Numbered from the stretch's first letter, positions 25,880-34,988 are shown. The stretch: DNA of 38,604 bases from Pseudomonadota bacterium (GCA_005776585.1 SXOX01000119.1:1-38604), one strand, 5' to 3'. Numbers and translations are program-made. Notes: generated by a model from the letters alone, not told the origin.

Positions 25880-27295
25880 ATGACGATTCGAGACGCAGTA
25901 GGTTGTACGTGGTTGATTGTGTGCGTCGCGTGCGCAGGACCGGCAGCAAGTCCGCAGGCCGTGGCCGTCGACACGTCCAGCGGAACGACGAATGGCGCCG
26001 ACACCGCGGTTCACATCCCGCCCTCGGGGCTCGCCGATGGCACTGCGGTCGCAATGGCACCGGACACGGCAGCCGACGTCCCCATCTCCAAGCCGGACGC
26101 CCCACCAGCGCCTGGCACCTTCGGCGCGCCGTGTCAGGCCAACGGCGACTGCGCAAGCGGCTACTGCGTTCCAGGTCCGGCTGGAAAGCTCTGCACCCAA
26201 GGCTGCGTCGACGTGTGCCCCGAGGGCTTTGCCTGCACGGCTCTCACAGGCACGGCCGACGTCACTTACGTGTGCGTGGCCCGGTGGCTCCACCTGTGCG
26301 ATCCGTGTGAGGCCGACGCGGCGTGTGCCGATCTGGCCAGCGGCGGTGGCGCCCGATGCCTCTCGTATGGCGATGACGGCTCGTTTTGTGGCACTCCGTG
26401 CCAGCAGGAGGCCGATTGCCCGAAGGGCTTCGCGTGCGTGGCCGAGGGTGGCACTGGCGGGCAATGCCGCAACGTCTCGGGGCTGTGCACCTGCTCGGCT
26501 GCGGCGGTGGGTGCCAAGCTGGCGACCTCGTGTCATCACAGCTCCGCGTTCGGCACCTGCGATGGCGTGCGCGGCTGCTCGGAGGCCGGTCTATCGGCGT
26601 GCACCGCGCCCATCCCGAAGGCCGAGGCGTGCAACGACCAGGACGACGACTGCGACGGCGCGACCGACGAGGACATCGCACCGGCGCCGTGCGTCAACTC
26701 CAACGGCCACGGGGTCTGCGCCGGACAGACGGCGTGCGAGAAGGGCAAGGTCGCTTGCCTCGGCGCTGTGCCGGCCAAGGAGACCTGCAACGGTCAGGAC
26801 GATGACTGCGACGGCGCCATCGACGAGTCGGCGTGTGACGACGGCAACTCGTGCACTGAGGACGCGTGCAACATCAGCCTCGGCGGGTGCCTGTTCGCGC
26901 AGGTGACCAAGCCCTGCAACGACGGCGATGTCTGCACCACCGACGACACCTGCAAGGCCGGGAAGTGCCTCGGCGACCCGGTCTCGTGCGACGACGGCGA
27001 CGCCTGCACGCTGGACTCCTGTGGCGCGGCGACGGGCTGCACCCATGCCGCCGCGCCCGGAGCCTCCTGCGATGACGGCAAGCCGTGCACGGCGGGCGAC
27101 ACCTGCGCGGCTTCAGGCTGCGCAGGCACGCTCCTCGCTGACGGCGCGACGTGCACCGATGGCAACAAGTGCACGCTGGCCGCCGAGTGCCAGAGCGGTA
27201 CGTGCACCGTGATGGAGACTTCGTGCAGCGACGGCAACCCCTGCACCGACGACGCCTGCGATAGCGGCGCGGGCGGCGCCTGCAAGCACTTCTAA
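25880..27295 (+). CDS. Giant Cys-rich lipoprotein, N-terminal part, ended by an in-frame TAA
   Basis: 471 residues from the ATG at 25880, with a GGGGGC stretch upstream. The signal peptide leads to a probable lipid-modified Cys (CVAC), then an Asp/Pro linker. The Cys-rich block (85-250) has the same order as the lipoprotein at 18215-21688: CPEGFAC, GSFCGTPC and GLSACTAPIPKAEAC. Two MopE-type metal motifs follow (CNDQDDDCDGATDE, 251-264; CNGQDDDCDGAIDE, 303-316), then CDDGN-CT repeats from 319. The frame stops at TAA 27293-27295 in the middle of the repeat array and continues in the same frame beyond it, so this is one gene of about 1800 codons with a nonsense codon. If expressed as is, the product ends within the repeats and loses the propeller. 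Confidence 0.8.
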   Translation: MTIRDAVGCTWLIVCVACAGPAASPQAVAVDTSSGTTNGADTAVHIPPSGLADGTAVAMAPDTAADVPISKPDAPPAPGTFGAPCQANGDCASGYCVPGPAGKLCTQGCVDVCPEGFACTALTGTADVTYVCVARWLHLCDPCEADAACADLASGGGARCLSYGDDGSFCGTPCQQEADCPKGFACVAEGGTGGQCRNVSGLCTCSAAAVGAKLATSCHHSSAFGTCDGVRGCSEAGLSACTAPIPKAEACNDQDDDCDGATDEDIAPAPCVNSNGHGVCAGQTACEKGKVACLGAVPAKETCNGQDDDCDGAIDESACDDGNSCTEDACNISLGGCLFAQVTKPCNDGDVCTTDDTCKAGKCLGDPVSCDDGDACTLDSCGAATGCTHAAAPGASCDDGKPCTAGDTCAASGCAGTLLADGATCTDGNKCTLAAECQSGTCTVMETSCSDGNPCTDDACDSGAGGACKHF

Positions 27296-28917
27296 AACAT
27301 CGCGGCGTGCGACGACGGCAACCCCTGCACGCTGGGGGACTCGTGCTTTGCCGGCAAGTGCATCGGCCTTGGAAAGCTGCCGTGCGACGACGAAGATCCC
27401 TGTACGGCCGACAGCTGCGATCCCCAAGGCGGCGGGTGCCTGCATGCGCCCAAGCTCGGCGGCGGATGCAGCGACGGCAATCTGTGCACGACGGGCGACA
27501 GCTGTGCCATCGTTGACGGCAAGGCGGTCTGCCAGGGCGCGTCGCTCAAGTGCGACGACGGCAAGGAGTGCACGAGCGACGCCTGCAACCCGGCGTTCGG
27601 CTGCGAGCACGCCTTTGTCGTGAGCCCGTGCAGCGATGGCGATCCCTGCACCACAGGCGACACGTGCAACAACGGCCAGTGCGCGCCCGGCGAGTACACC
27701 TGCGGCGAGTGCGTCGTAACCGCCGACTGCAAGCCCAAAGAGGACGGCGACGTCTGCAACGGCACGCTGACCTGCGACAAGCTCAGCCACACGTGCCTCG
27801 TCGATCCGACGACCGTGATCACGTGTGCGCAGCCGGTGGGCGGGGCAGCGGGGTGCGTCGAGGCCGTGTGCGATGCCAAGACCGGCAAGTGCGGCCTCGT
27901 GCCCGCCGGCGAGGGGCTGGGATGCGACGACGCCAACGCCTGCACGACCCTCGACGCGTGCAAGAAAGGCGTGTGCGCGGGACAGTACGGCGCGGTCGCC
28001 TGCGACGACGGCAACCCGTGCACGCAGGACGTGTGCGATCCGGGCGCCGGGTGCAAGACGCTGTCTCTGGACGGCGTGCTTTGCACTGACGGCGATCTGT
28101 GCAGCCAAGGGGATCTGTGCGCAGGCGGCAAGTGCAGCGCAGGCCCCCCACTCGGCTGCGACGACGGCAACCCGTGCACGACCGACGGCTGTCACCCGAC
28201 CCAGGGATGCGTGCACAACGTCAACACCTTGCCGTGCAACGACGGCAACGTGTGCACCACGGGTGACACGTGCCTGGGCGCCGTGTGCACTCCCAAGGCC
28301 GCGTTGGACTGCGACGACAGCAATGTGTGCACCGCAGACGCCTGCGATCCCAAGCTCGGCTGCCAGTACGACACGGCGCTCGGCATCCAGTGCAATGACG
28401 GCAACGCCTGCACTGCGGCGGACAAGTGCACCGGCGGCCAGTGCCTGGGTGGAGGGCAGCTTCCGTGCAGCGACGGGAATGTGTGCACCGACGACGGCTG
28501 CGACGCCAAGTCCGGCTGCACGTTCTTGGCCAACCTGGTCGGCTGCAACGACGGCAACGCCTGCACCGAGAACGACGGCTGCCAGGGCGGCGGCTGCAAG
28601 TCGGGCAAACCGCTCGACTGCAACGACGCGAACACCTGCACGGTCGACCTCTGCGACCCGGCCAAGGGCTGCGCCTATCAGAACGTGGCCAACGCCACGC
28701 CGTGCAACGACGGCGACGCCTGCACGGTGAGCGACACGTGCTCCGGTGGCATCTGTCTCGCCGGGTCCAAGCTCCAGTGCAACGACAACGAGGTGTGTAC
28801 GACCGATACGTGTGAGCCCAAGTCCGGCTGTGTGTACACGCCACACCCCGACGCCGAGCCGTGCGACGACAAGAGCGCCTGCACGCCGCTGGATGCGTGC
28901 GCCAAGGGCAAGTGCAC
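26834..28917 (+). repeat. Tandem Cys-rich CDDGN-CT protein repeats
   Basis: About 25 coding units, mostly 20-30 residues each, alternating between C-x-DGN-x-CT-x-D-x-C and C-x-DGD-x-CTTGD-x-C forms, interrupted once near 27710-27790 by a different Cys-rich segment. They resemble Dickkopf-like Cys-rich repeats common in secreted myxobacterial proteins. The array continues unbroken in frame across the TAA at 27293. This is a protein-level repeat, not a CRISPR. Confidence 0.8.
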
Positions 28918-31282
28918 CGGCACGGGCACCAAGGACGTCGATCAGGACGGGCACATCGACGCGAGCTGTCCCCAAGGCGACGACTGCAACGACGCGAGCG
29001 ACAAGGCGCACCCGGGGCTGACCGAGGTGTGCGACGACCTCGACAACGACTGCAAGGCGGGCGTCGATGACGGGTGTGACGACGACAACGATGACTGGTG
29101 CGATTCGGCGATGGTGATTCCGGCCGGCGTCGTGCCGAAGACGTGCAGCAAGGGCGGTGGGGACTGTGATGATGCGGGCGGGAGCGTAAATCCCGGAGCG
29201 ACGGAGAAGCTGGAGGTCGCGATCGAGGATCGTGTCTCGGGCCTGAATGGCCTGGCCACCGAACCTCAGGCGTTGGCGCTCGGTCCTGGGGGAGATGTCC
29301 ATGTCCTGGCGCGCGGCAATGTGGCGTCTGGCGGTTCCCGACTCTATGTGTGGTCTCGCACACCCGGCGCATCCACATGGACGCTCGGACCCGTCGGTCA
29401 GAACGTCGACAGTCAACAGTTCGAGGGCGCGATGGCGCTTGACGCGTCTGGCCAGGTGCATGTCGCCCACACCCGCCCCGGTAGCTCCGGGGGCTACGAC
29501 CTGTGCTTCGCGGTCCGAGGCGCCAACGGCTGGAAACAGGAGGTAGTGCTCGCCGGCTCAGACGAGCGTTCAGCGACCTTGCCGTCCATGTGGATTGGCC
29601 CGGGGGTCAATCCTCTAGTTTACATCGCGTTCTACGACAGCAACCAGCGCGACCTGATGCTTGCACGACGCACCTCGGGCACGTGGAGCGTGACGGCACT
29701 CGATACCGAAGGGGACGTCGGGAAGCACGCCTCGCTCGGCGTGGACGCGGCGGGCGCCGTTTGGATCGCTTACCTCGACACGACCCAGCAGGACCTCAAG
29801 GTCGCGACCGACTCTGGCAGCCCGAACGCCTTCACGCTCACGAAGGTCGATGGTGCGGCCTCGGCGGCGGGCTTTTTTGCCTCAATGGCCTTGGACGGCG
29901 CCGGGAAAGCCCACGTCGCGTACTACGAGCTCATCGGGTCCGACCTTCGTTACGCCACCAACGCGAGCGGCACCTGGGTCACCGAGACCGTTGATGCACC
30001 TGGCACTGTGGGGAAGGACACGCATGTCGCGGTGGAGCCGGGTGGCAAAGTGCACATCATCTATCGTGACGTCGATACCGGGACGCTCAAGCTCGCGAGT
30101 GGACAACTGGGGCAGTGGGCGCTTACGTCGCACGGCGAATACGGATCGTCGCCGATTGCCCTCATTGCCACCGAAGCCGGGCCGATGTTTGCGCGACAAC
30201 AGTCAGATCAGCTTCGACTCGAGACGTGGACCAGCGGCGGACAGATGACCGTGGTCCCGGTAAACGCGAACTGGGGCGGGGTCAGTTCCACGAGCTTTCT
30301 GGCAGCCACGTCGCGTCCAATCGGCGACGGAGACCTCGTTTCCATGCGCTGGGGGAGCAGTGGCCTGGGGCTGGCTCGTTGGACCGGGACGGGTCTGGTC
30401 TACGGATCGTGGCCGCTGGGCGAGCAGAAGGCTAGTATCTCACCGGCAGACGTCGTACTCGGCTCGACTGGCACGGCGCACGTCTGCGGCAGCGTCGCGG
30501 GGTCGCAGCCTGGTCAATCGGGCATGGCCTATGGATTCATAGGCTGGGAGGGGATCCAGGTCACGCAGCCGTTGGATCCCTCCGGCAAGTCCGATGGGAG
30601 CTGTGCTCTCGCGATAGGTCCGACCGGGACCGCGCACATCGCCTGGTACGAGCCAACCAACGGGATCCTGAGATATGCGACCCTAACGGCGGGCGTGCAG
30701 AGCGGCGTGGAGGTTCCGGATCCGACACCAGGTACGGGCTTCCGGCAGGCCATGCGCGTGCGGCCTGACGGTACCGTCGTCATTGTCTACCCCGGGTACG
30801 GACTTCGCACGGCCAGCCGCTCTGGCACGAGCGGCGCGTGGTCTATCGAGACCGTCTTTCCGGACGAAGTCCCGGCTGACTTTGCCCAGGTCGTGGACGG
30901 CGCCGGCCTGGAGCACCTCTACTTCTCGCTGGGCCCTAAAATCATGCGCACTTCGCGCCAGGGTGAGGCATGGAGTACACCCGAGGAGATCGCGGACGGC
31001 TTGAATGGTACCCATTCCGTGTCCTACCTGTCAGTTGGCATCGACGCGTCCGGCAACACTCACATCGCGGCGTCGGTGCGACGGGCTGTATTCCACCTGA
31101 CCAACGCCTTCGGAGGTTGGAGTCGTTTCCAAGTCGGAAGTTCGAGCCCGTTGACGGTGCCGACCGGGGTCTCGATGGTCGACACAGGGCAGGTCCTCGT
31201 CTCCTGGATGAGCAACAACTACGACCTCACCACGGTCTTCTCCTACCAGAACCTTGTCGACGACAACTGCGACGGCAAATAG
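27620..31282 (+). CDS. Giant Cys-rich lipoprotein, C-terminal part (same frame, after the TAA)
   Basis: The frame is open from 27296, directly after the TAA; the GTG at 27620 (1220 residues) is only the first start-like codon and is unlikely to be a real start, since it falls inside a repeat unit and there is no signal peptide. The repeats continue to about 28917. Then come VDQDGHIDASCPQGDDCND and VCDDLDNDCKAGVDDGC, thrombospondin-3/MopE-like Asp-rich metal motifs. From about 29220 a propeller-like region has repeats such as GVDAAGAVWIAYLDTT and ALDASGQVHVAHTR, which recall sialidase-like blades. By eye the GC content drops at this boundary. The stop is 11 nt from the stop of the convergent DUF4143 gene C. 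Confidence 0.75.
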   Translation: MSPCSDGDPCTTGDTCNNGQCAPGEYTCGECVVTADCKPKEDGDVCNGTLTCDKLSHTCLVDPTTVITCAQPVGGAAGCVEAVCDAKTGKCGLVPAGEGLGCDDANACTTLDACKKGVCAGQYGAVACDDGNPCTQDVCDPGAGCKTLSLDGVLCTDGDLCSQGDLCAGGKCSAGPPLGCDDGNPCTTDGCHPTQGCVHNVNTLPCNDGNVCTTGDTCLGAVCTPKAALDCDDSNVCTADACDPKLGCQYDTALGIQCNDGNACTAADKCTGGQCLGGGQLPCSDGNVCTDDGCDAKSGCTFLANLVGCNDGNACTENDGCQGGGCKSGKPLDCNDANTCTVDLCDPAKGCAYQNVANATPCNDGDACTVSDTCSGGICLAGSKLQCNDNEVCTTDTCEPKSGCVYTPHPDAEPCDDKSACTPLDACAKGKCTGTGTKDVDQDGHIDASCPQGDDCNDASDKAHPGLTEVCDDLDNDCKAGVDDGCDDDNDDWCDSAMVIPAGVVPKTCSKGGGDCDDAGGSVNPGATEKLEVAIEDRVSGLNGLATEPQALALGPGGDVHVLARGNVASGGSRLYVWSRTPGASTWTLGPVGQNVDSQQFEGAMALDASGQVHVAHTRPGSSGGYDLCFAVRGANGWKQEVVLAGSDERSATLPSMWIGPGVNPLVYIAFYDSNQRDLMLARRTSGTWSVTALDTEGDVGKHASLGVDAAGAVWIAYLDTTQQDLKVATDSGSPNAFTLTKVDGAASAAGFFASMALDGAGKAHVAYYELIGSDLRYATNASGTWVTETVDAPGTVGKDTHVAVEPGGKVHIIYRDVDTGTLKLASGQLGQWALTSHGEYGSSPIALIATEAGPMFARQQSDQLRLETWTSGGQMTVVPVNANWGGVSSTSFLAATSRPIGDGDLVSMRWGSSGLGLARWTGTGLVYGSWPLGEQKASISPADVVLGSTGTAHVCGSVAGSQPGQSGMAYGFIGWEGIQVTQPLDPSGKSDGSCALAIGPTGTAHIAWYEPTNGILRYATLTAGVQSGVEVPDPTPGTGFRQAMRVRPDGTVVIVYPGYGLRTASRSGTSGAWSIETVFPDEVPADFAQVVDGAGLEHLYFSLGPKIMRTSRQGEAWSTPEEIADGLNGTHSVSYLSVGIDASGNTHIAASVRRAVFHLTNAFGGWSRFQVGSSSPLTVPTGVSMVDTGQVLVSWMSNNYDLTTVFSYQNLVDDNCDGK

Positions 31283-31293
31283 ACCAGATCACG

Positions 31294-32463
31294 TCATCCA
31301 CCACCGCACGCGGCGACGAGCGCCTCACGGGGATGCAGCGCGCGCAGGAACGCCTCCACGGGGACGCAGCGAATGCCGCCCTTCTCCAACGTCTCCGTCC
31401 CGCGGTACAGCAGCACCGCCGACGCCTCCGGGTAGTCCGCGCGAAACGCGCGCAGCCCGCCTAGGTCCTCCGGGCGCACGCTCGCCGTGTTCTTGACCTC
31501 GAGCGCCACGAACGTCTGCGGTCCGTAGACCACGAAGTCGACCTCGCTCCCGCCGCGGGTCTGCCAGAACCAGAGGCCGTCACCGGCTTGGCGATAGTCG
31601 ATCCATGCGCGCAGGTGCTGGGCGACCAACCCCTCGAGGGCAGCGCCGTCGATCTCCGACGGTCGGTCCAGCGGGCCCGCTGGTCGCAAGGAGCGAAAGA
31701 CTCCGGCGTCGAAGAGGTAAAGCTTCGGATGCGCAATCATCGCCCGCTTCGCCCGTTTGGTGAACGGCATGAGGCGATAGCCGAGGAGCAGATCCTCCAA
31801 GACACCGAGGTAGCCCTCGACGGTCTTGCGCTCCACGCTGGCGTCCCGGGCCACTGCGCTCACGCTGAGCACGCCGGCGTGGGAGAAGCTCACCGCTTCG
31901 AGAAACCGCGAAAACGCGCTGCCGTTGCGCACGAGACCCTCGACCTGGACCTCTTCGCGGAGATACAGGCTGACGTAGCTTGCCAGCGTGTCGGCCGGTT
32001 GGCGCGCGCCCAGGACCAACGGGACGAGCCCGCGTGTCAGCGCGCTGTCGAGTGTAAACGCCGCACCGAGCTCCGCGGCCATGTACGGATGCAACGCGCG
32101 CCGGACGGCGCGGCCTGCCAGGAGATCCACACCAGAGCGGCGGAGCTTGCGGGCGCTCGAGCCGGTGAGCACGAATCGGCGCCGCGGGTCCTCCTCCATG
32201 ATAAGATGGACGGCGTCCAGCAACTCGGGAACCTTCTGCACCTCGTCGATGATGACGTCGGTCGTGGGCGGCGCCGCGCGAGTGACCTCCATGAGACGTT
32301 CAGGTCGCGCAGAGTAGTTACGAAACGCGACCGGGTCGAGGAGGTCGATCACGAGCGCGAGTTGCAGCCGCTGTCGCAGCCAGGTCGATTTACCAGTGCC
32401 ACGGGGGCCGAAGAGAAAGAAGCTGCCTTCGGGTGGCTCAAAGAATCGCGGTGTTGATTCCAT
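31294..32463 (-). CDS. AAA-family ATPase with DUF4143 domain (copy C)
   Basis: 389 residues from the ATG at 32463; upstream in-frame starts at 32475 and 32502 exist but lie within the inverted repeat. Walker A is GPRGTGKS (19-26), Walker B VIIDEVQK, then TGSSARKLRRSGVDLL, nearly identical in layout to copy A. The helix-turn-helix-like segment is VARDASVERKTVEGYLGVL. The C-terminal part has SEVDFVVYGPQTFVALEVK, keeping the D-ExK residues of the PD-(D/E)XK fold. Copies A and C form one subgroup. The gene converges on the giant lipoprotein with an 11-nt gap, leaving no room for a separate terminator. Role unknown. Confidence 0.88.
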   Translation of the reverse strand: MESTPRFFEPPEGSFFLFGPRGTGKSTWLRQRLQLALVIDLLDPVAFRNYSARPERLMEVTRAAPPTTDVIIDEVQKVPELLDAVHLIMEEDPRRRFVLTGSSARKLRRSGVDLLAGRAVRRALHPYMAAELGAAFTLDSALTRGLVPLVLGARQPADTLASYVSLYLREEVQVEGLVRNGSAFSRFLEAVSFSHAGVLSVSAVARDASVERKTVEGYLGVLEDLLLGYRLMPFTKRAKRAMIAHPKLYLFDAGVFRSLRPAGPLDRPSEIDGAALEGLVAQHLRAWIDYRQAGDGLWFWQTRGGSEVDFVVYGPQTFVALEVKNTASVRPEDLGGLRAFRADYPEASAVLLYRGTETLEKGGIRCVPVEAFLRALHPREALVAACGGG

Positions 32464-32499
32464 TCTGTGACTCATTCTGGAATCACTGATGCCAGAATG
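32461..32499. promoter_or_regulatory. Inverted repeat plus third half-site at the start of DUF4143 gene C
   Basis: Arms CATTCTGG (32473-32480) and CCAGAATG (32492-32499) are perfect over 8 bp with an 11-nt spacer, the same geometry as at gene A. A third half-site CATTCTG (32461-32467) covers the start codon. Read in gene direction, the first arm is TGCATTCTGGC, sharing TGCATTCTG with gene A. Probable autoregulatory operator or RNA structure, by inference. Confidence 0.55.
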
Positions 32500-32598
32500 C
32501 AACTTTACTCCGGCGAGGGTCGCGAAGCCCCCAATGGCAGTTCACCCGTTGCCCCTGACCACCTCGCGCCTATTCGAAGCACGGCGTATGGCGCGCAC

Positions 32599-34089
32599 CT
32601 ACCGAACCGGAGGCAACCCGTACACCGTGATGGCCGGCGCGTCGGGGACCGTACCTGCGAGCCACACTCCAGGACGCAGCGGATCCTCGACCGCCTCGCC
32701 GCGACGGCGGCGCGCGATGCCGAGTTGGATGGCGGCGTGACGAGCGCGATCGATGGGGTAGGCCACGACGACCAGGATCGCCAGCACGTTGCAGATGACC
32801 GGCACGAGCACGTAGAGCACGCGGAGCGTGAAGAGGGTGGTCTCGGTCTGCGTCACGTTCGGCAGGTAGCCCGCCCAGTCGAGGATCGGGAGCGCCACGC
32901 CGATGCCGACGGTCTGCGCGAGCTTGTCTGCGATGGACCAGAGTCCCATGAACTGCCCTTCGCGGCGCTGGCCCGAGAGGAGCTCGTCGTAGTCGAAAAC
33001 GTCCGCTTGCATCGAGTTCGGGAGCACCGTCCACGACGCCGTGCCGCCGATGCCGGAGATCGCCACAATCGCGAGATAGGCTCCCGTCTCTCCGGGTCCG
33101 ACGAAGAACACGAACGAGAAGGCGCCGATGTTGATGGCGGTCGCGGTGATGAAGGCGGCGCGCTTGCCGAAGCGCGTGGCGAAGCGAATCCAGAGCGGCA
33201 GGGCGATGAGGCCGATGACGAAGTACTCGGCGAAGGCGATGGGTACGACATGGTCGCTCCCGAGCACGTACTTGGCGTAGTACGGCAGGAGGCTCGCGGG
33301 GAGGTTGCTGGCGAAGGCCGCGACCGAGAACGCGACGAGCAGGATGCGAAACGGCCGGTTCTTGAGCGCATCGCGTGCGCCGGAGAAATGTCCGCCGGTC
33401 TGCGGCGCGACGGGCATTGCGGCCGGTGCCTCGGGGACGCCGCGAAAGCACACGATGGCCGCCACAATCAGCAGCGGCGCGACGATCCAGGCGTAGGCGA
33501 GGAACTTACTGCGCTCTCCTTCGGGGCTGCCGTCGGAGCCGATGAGCGGTCCGATGACGAGCTCCGGAACGGCCGCGGCCACCAGGCAGCCGAGCACGAC
33601 GAGGCCGTCGCGCCAGCCGAACATGGTCGTGCGCTCGTCGTAGTCACTCGTGAGCTCCGGGCCGAGCGACCGCCACGGGATCGTGAGCACCGACCAGCTG
33701 ACGTAGAACGCGACGAGGCCGCCGGTGACCCAGAGGGTGAGGCCCATGCCCGACACGCGCGGCGGGATGTAGAGCCACAGGACGCCGAGGGCGAGCATGG
33801 CGCCGCCGACCAGGATCCACGGGCGGCGGCGGCCAAAGCGCGTGCGCGTCCGGTCCGACCACGTGCCGCACAGCGGATCGACGAACGCGTCCGCCGCACG
33901 GACGAGCAACGAGACCAGACCGAAGGTGGCCATGCTCACCCCGACCGCGTCGGTGTAGAAGCGGGGGAGCAGCAATGCGACCGGGATGCCGGCAAGCGAG
34001 AGCGCGAAGCCCGGAAAGGCGTACGCCAGCATCGTCCTCAGCGGAATGCGCGACGAGCGGGCCTGAGGGCGTAAGGGGAGGGCGGACAC
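32599..34089 (-). CDS. MFS transporter of the glycoside-pentoside-hexuronide (GPH) type
   Basis: Inner-membrane secondary transporter of 496 residues with about twelve hydrophobic segments. GPH family marks are FYTDAVGVS after the first helix, VRAADAFVDPLCGTWSDRT and FGRRRPWILVGG in the first loop, and VLTIPWRSLGPELTSDYDERT midway. Such proteins import sugars or glycosides with protons or sodium; the substrate cannot be read from sequence. The start is GTG 34089; an internal ATG (MLAYAFPG) 19 codons in is an alternative. It shares a 98-nt divergent region with the acyltransferase gene. Confidence 0.88.
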   Translation of the reverse strand: MSALPLRPQARSSRIPLRTMLAYAFPGFALSLAGIPVALLLPRFYTDAVGVSMATFGLVSLLVRAADAFVDPLCGTWSDRTRTRFGRRRPWILVGGAMLALGVLWLYIPPRVSGMGLTLWVTGGLVAFYVSWSVLTIPWRSLGPELTSDYDERTTMFGWRDGLVVLGCLVAAAVPELVIGPLIGSDGSPEGERSKFLAYAWIVAPLLIVAAIVCFRGVPEAPAAMPVAPQTGGHFSGARDALKNRPFRILLVAFSVAAFASNLPASLLPYYAKYVLGSDHVVPIAFAEYFVIGLIALPLWIRFATRFGKRAAFITATAINIGAFSFVFFVGPGETGAYLAIVAISGIGGTASWTVLPNSMQADVFDYDELLSGQRREGQFMGLWSIADKLAQTVGIGVALPILDWAGYLPNVTQTETTLFTLRVLYVLVPVICNVLAILVVVAYPIDRARHAAIQLGIARRRRGEAVEDPLRPGVWLAGTVPDAPAITVYGLPPVR

Positions 34090-34187
34090 GGCGCGGCACG
34101 CTACCGGAGTGCGAGTGCGGTGTCACTCGTTGGTCGCATGACGCAACGCGTCGTGCGTTCCCGCGCGCCGCGCGGTATGCCCCGTTC

Positions 34188-34988
34188 ATGGAGCTGACAT
34201 CGGGGCCATCGCCAGAGACGGACGCCGCGCGCGGAGGTGGCCTCGACCGCCTGGACGCGCGCGATCGCAAGGCCGTGGCGCGCTTCAAGCCGGGGGCCTC
34301 GTTGCTCTATCGCTTCATCGCTCAGTCCGTGCTCGTGACCTCGCGCCTCGTGATGCAGGGGCTCAACCGCGTCGAGATCGAGGGTCAGGAGCGCTTCGAC
34401 GCGCTGCAAGATCGCGGCGGGCGCGGACTGCTCACGCTCTCGAACCATGTGGCCCTCTACGACGATCCGCTGCTGCTCGCGTGCTTCGCGCGTCTGCCCT
34501 ATCACCGCCAGCGCTGGGTGGCGGCGGACGCGACGAACTTCTTTGGCAACGCGTTCAAGGGCGTCTTCTTCAGCGGAGGTCGCGTCGTGCCCGTCGTCCG
34601 CGGCGGAGGCTTCGATCAGCTCGGCTTCCGATTTCTGGGGGAGCGGCTGCTCGCGGGCGACTGGGTACACGTCTTCCCGGAAGGCGGTCGCACGCGCGAC
34701 CCCGAGGCGCGCCTGCGCCGGCCGTTCAAGAACGGCATCGGGCGGCTCATCGCGGACACGCGGCCGCTCGTCTTGCCGTTCTATCACCACGGCATGCACG
34801 GGATCCTCCCCATCGGCGCGGCGCTGCCCCGGGTCCGCAAGCGGGTCCTTCTGCGCTTTGGCGAGGCGACCGACTGCTCTACGGCCTGGATGACCGCCCA
34901 TGCGCAGTCGAGCGGCGTCGCGCTATGGGACGCCGTCACGAGCGAGTTCGAGGCGCAGCTTGCCGCTCTCGAGCACGCCATGCGTTGA
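34188..34988 (+). CDS. PlsC-family lysophospholipid acyltransferase, tafazzin-like
   Basis: 266 residues from the ATG at 34188; the upstream extension of the frame is Arg-rich shadow. Motif I, HVALYD (His87 to Asp92), is the catalytic HX4D of glycerolipid acyltransferases, followed by DDPLLL. VVPVVRGGGF is motif II-like, and WVHVFPEGGR (FPEG at 163-166) is motif III. The DDP after motif I and the VHVFPEG form resemble tafazzin, the cardiolipin-remodelling transacylase, more than ordinary PlsC. Expected at the inner membrane. No obvious Shine-Dalgarno. The two downstream cytochrome genes are close but functionally unrelated on sight. Confidence 0.85.
   Translation: MELTSGPSPETDAARGGGLDRLDARDRKAVARFKPGASLLYRFIAQSVLVTSRLVMQGLNRVEIEGQERFDALQDRGGRGLLTLSNHVALYDDPLLLACFARLPYHRQRWVAADATNFFGNAFKGVFFSGGRVVPVVRGGGFDQLGFRFLGERLLAGDWVHVFPEGGRTRDPEARLRRPFKNGIGRLIADTRPLVLPFYHHGMHGILPIGAALPRVRKRVLLRFGEATDCSTAWMTAHAQSSGVALWDAVTSEFEAQLAALEHAMR

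Noticed and set aside
26834..28917. Possible CRISPR array
   Set aside because: The repetition is at protein level (CDDGN-CT units) with varied DNA; no constant repeat and spacer pattern and no cas genes.
27113..29470. 785-codon minus-strand open frame opposite the Cys-rich repeats
   Set aside because: Val/Ala-rich repetition is only the reverse complement of the CDDGN repeats.
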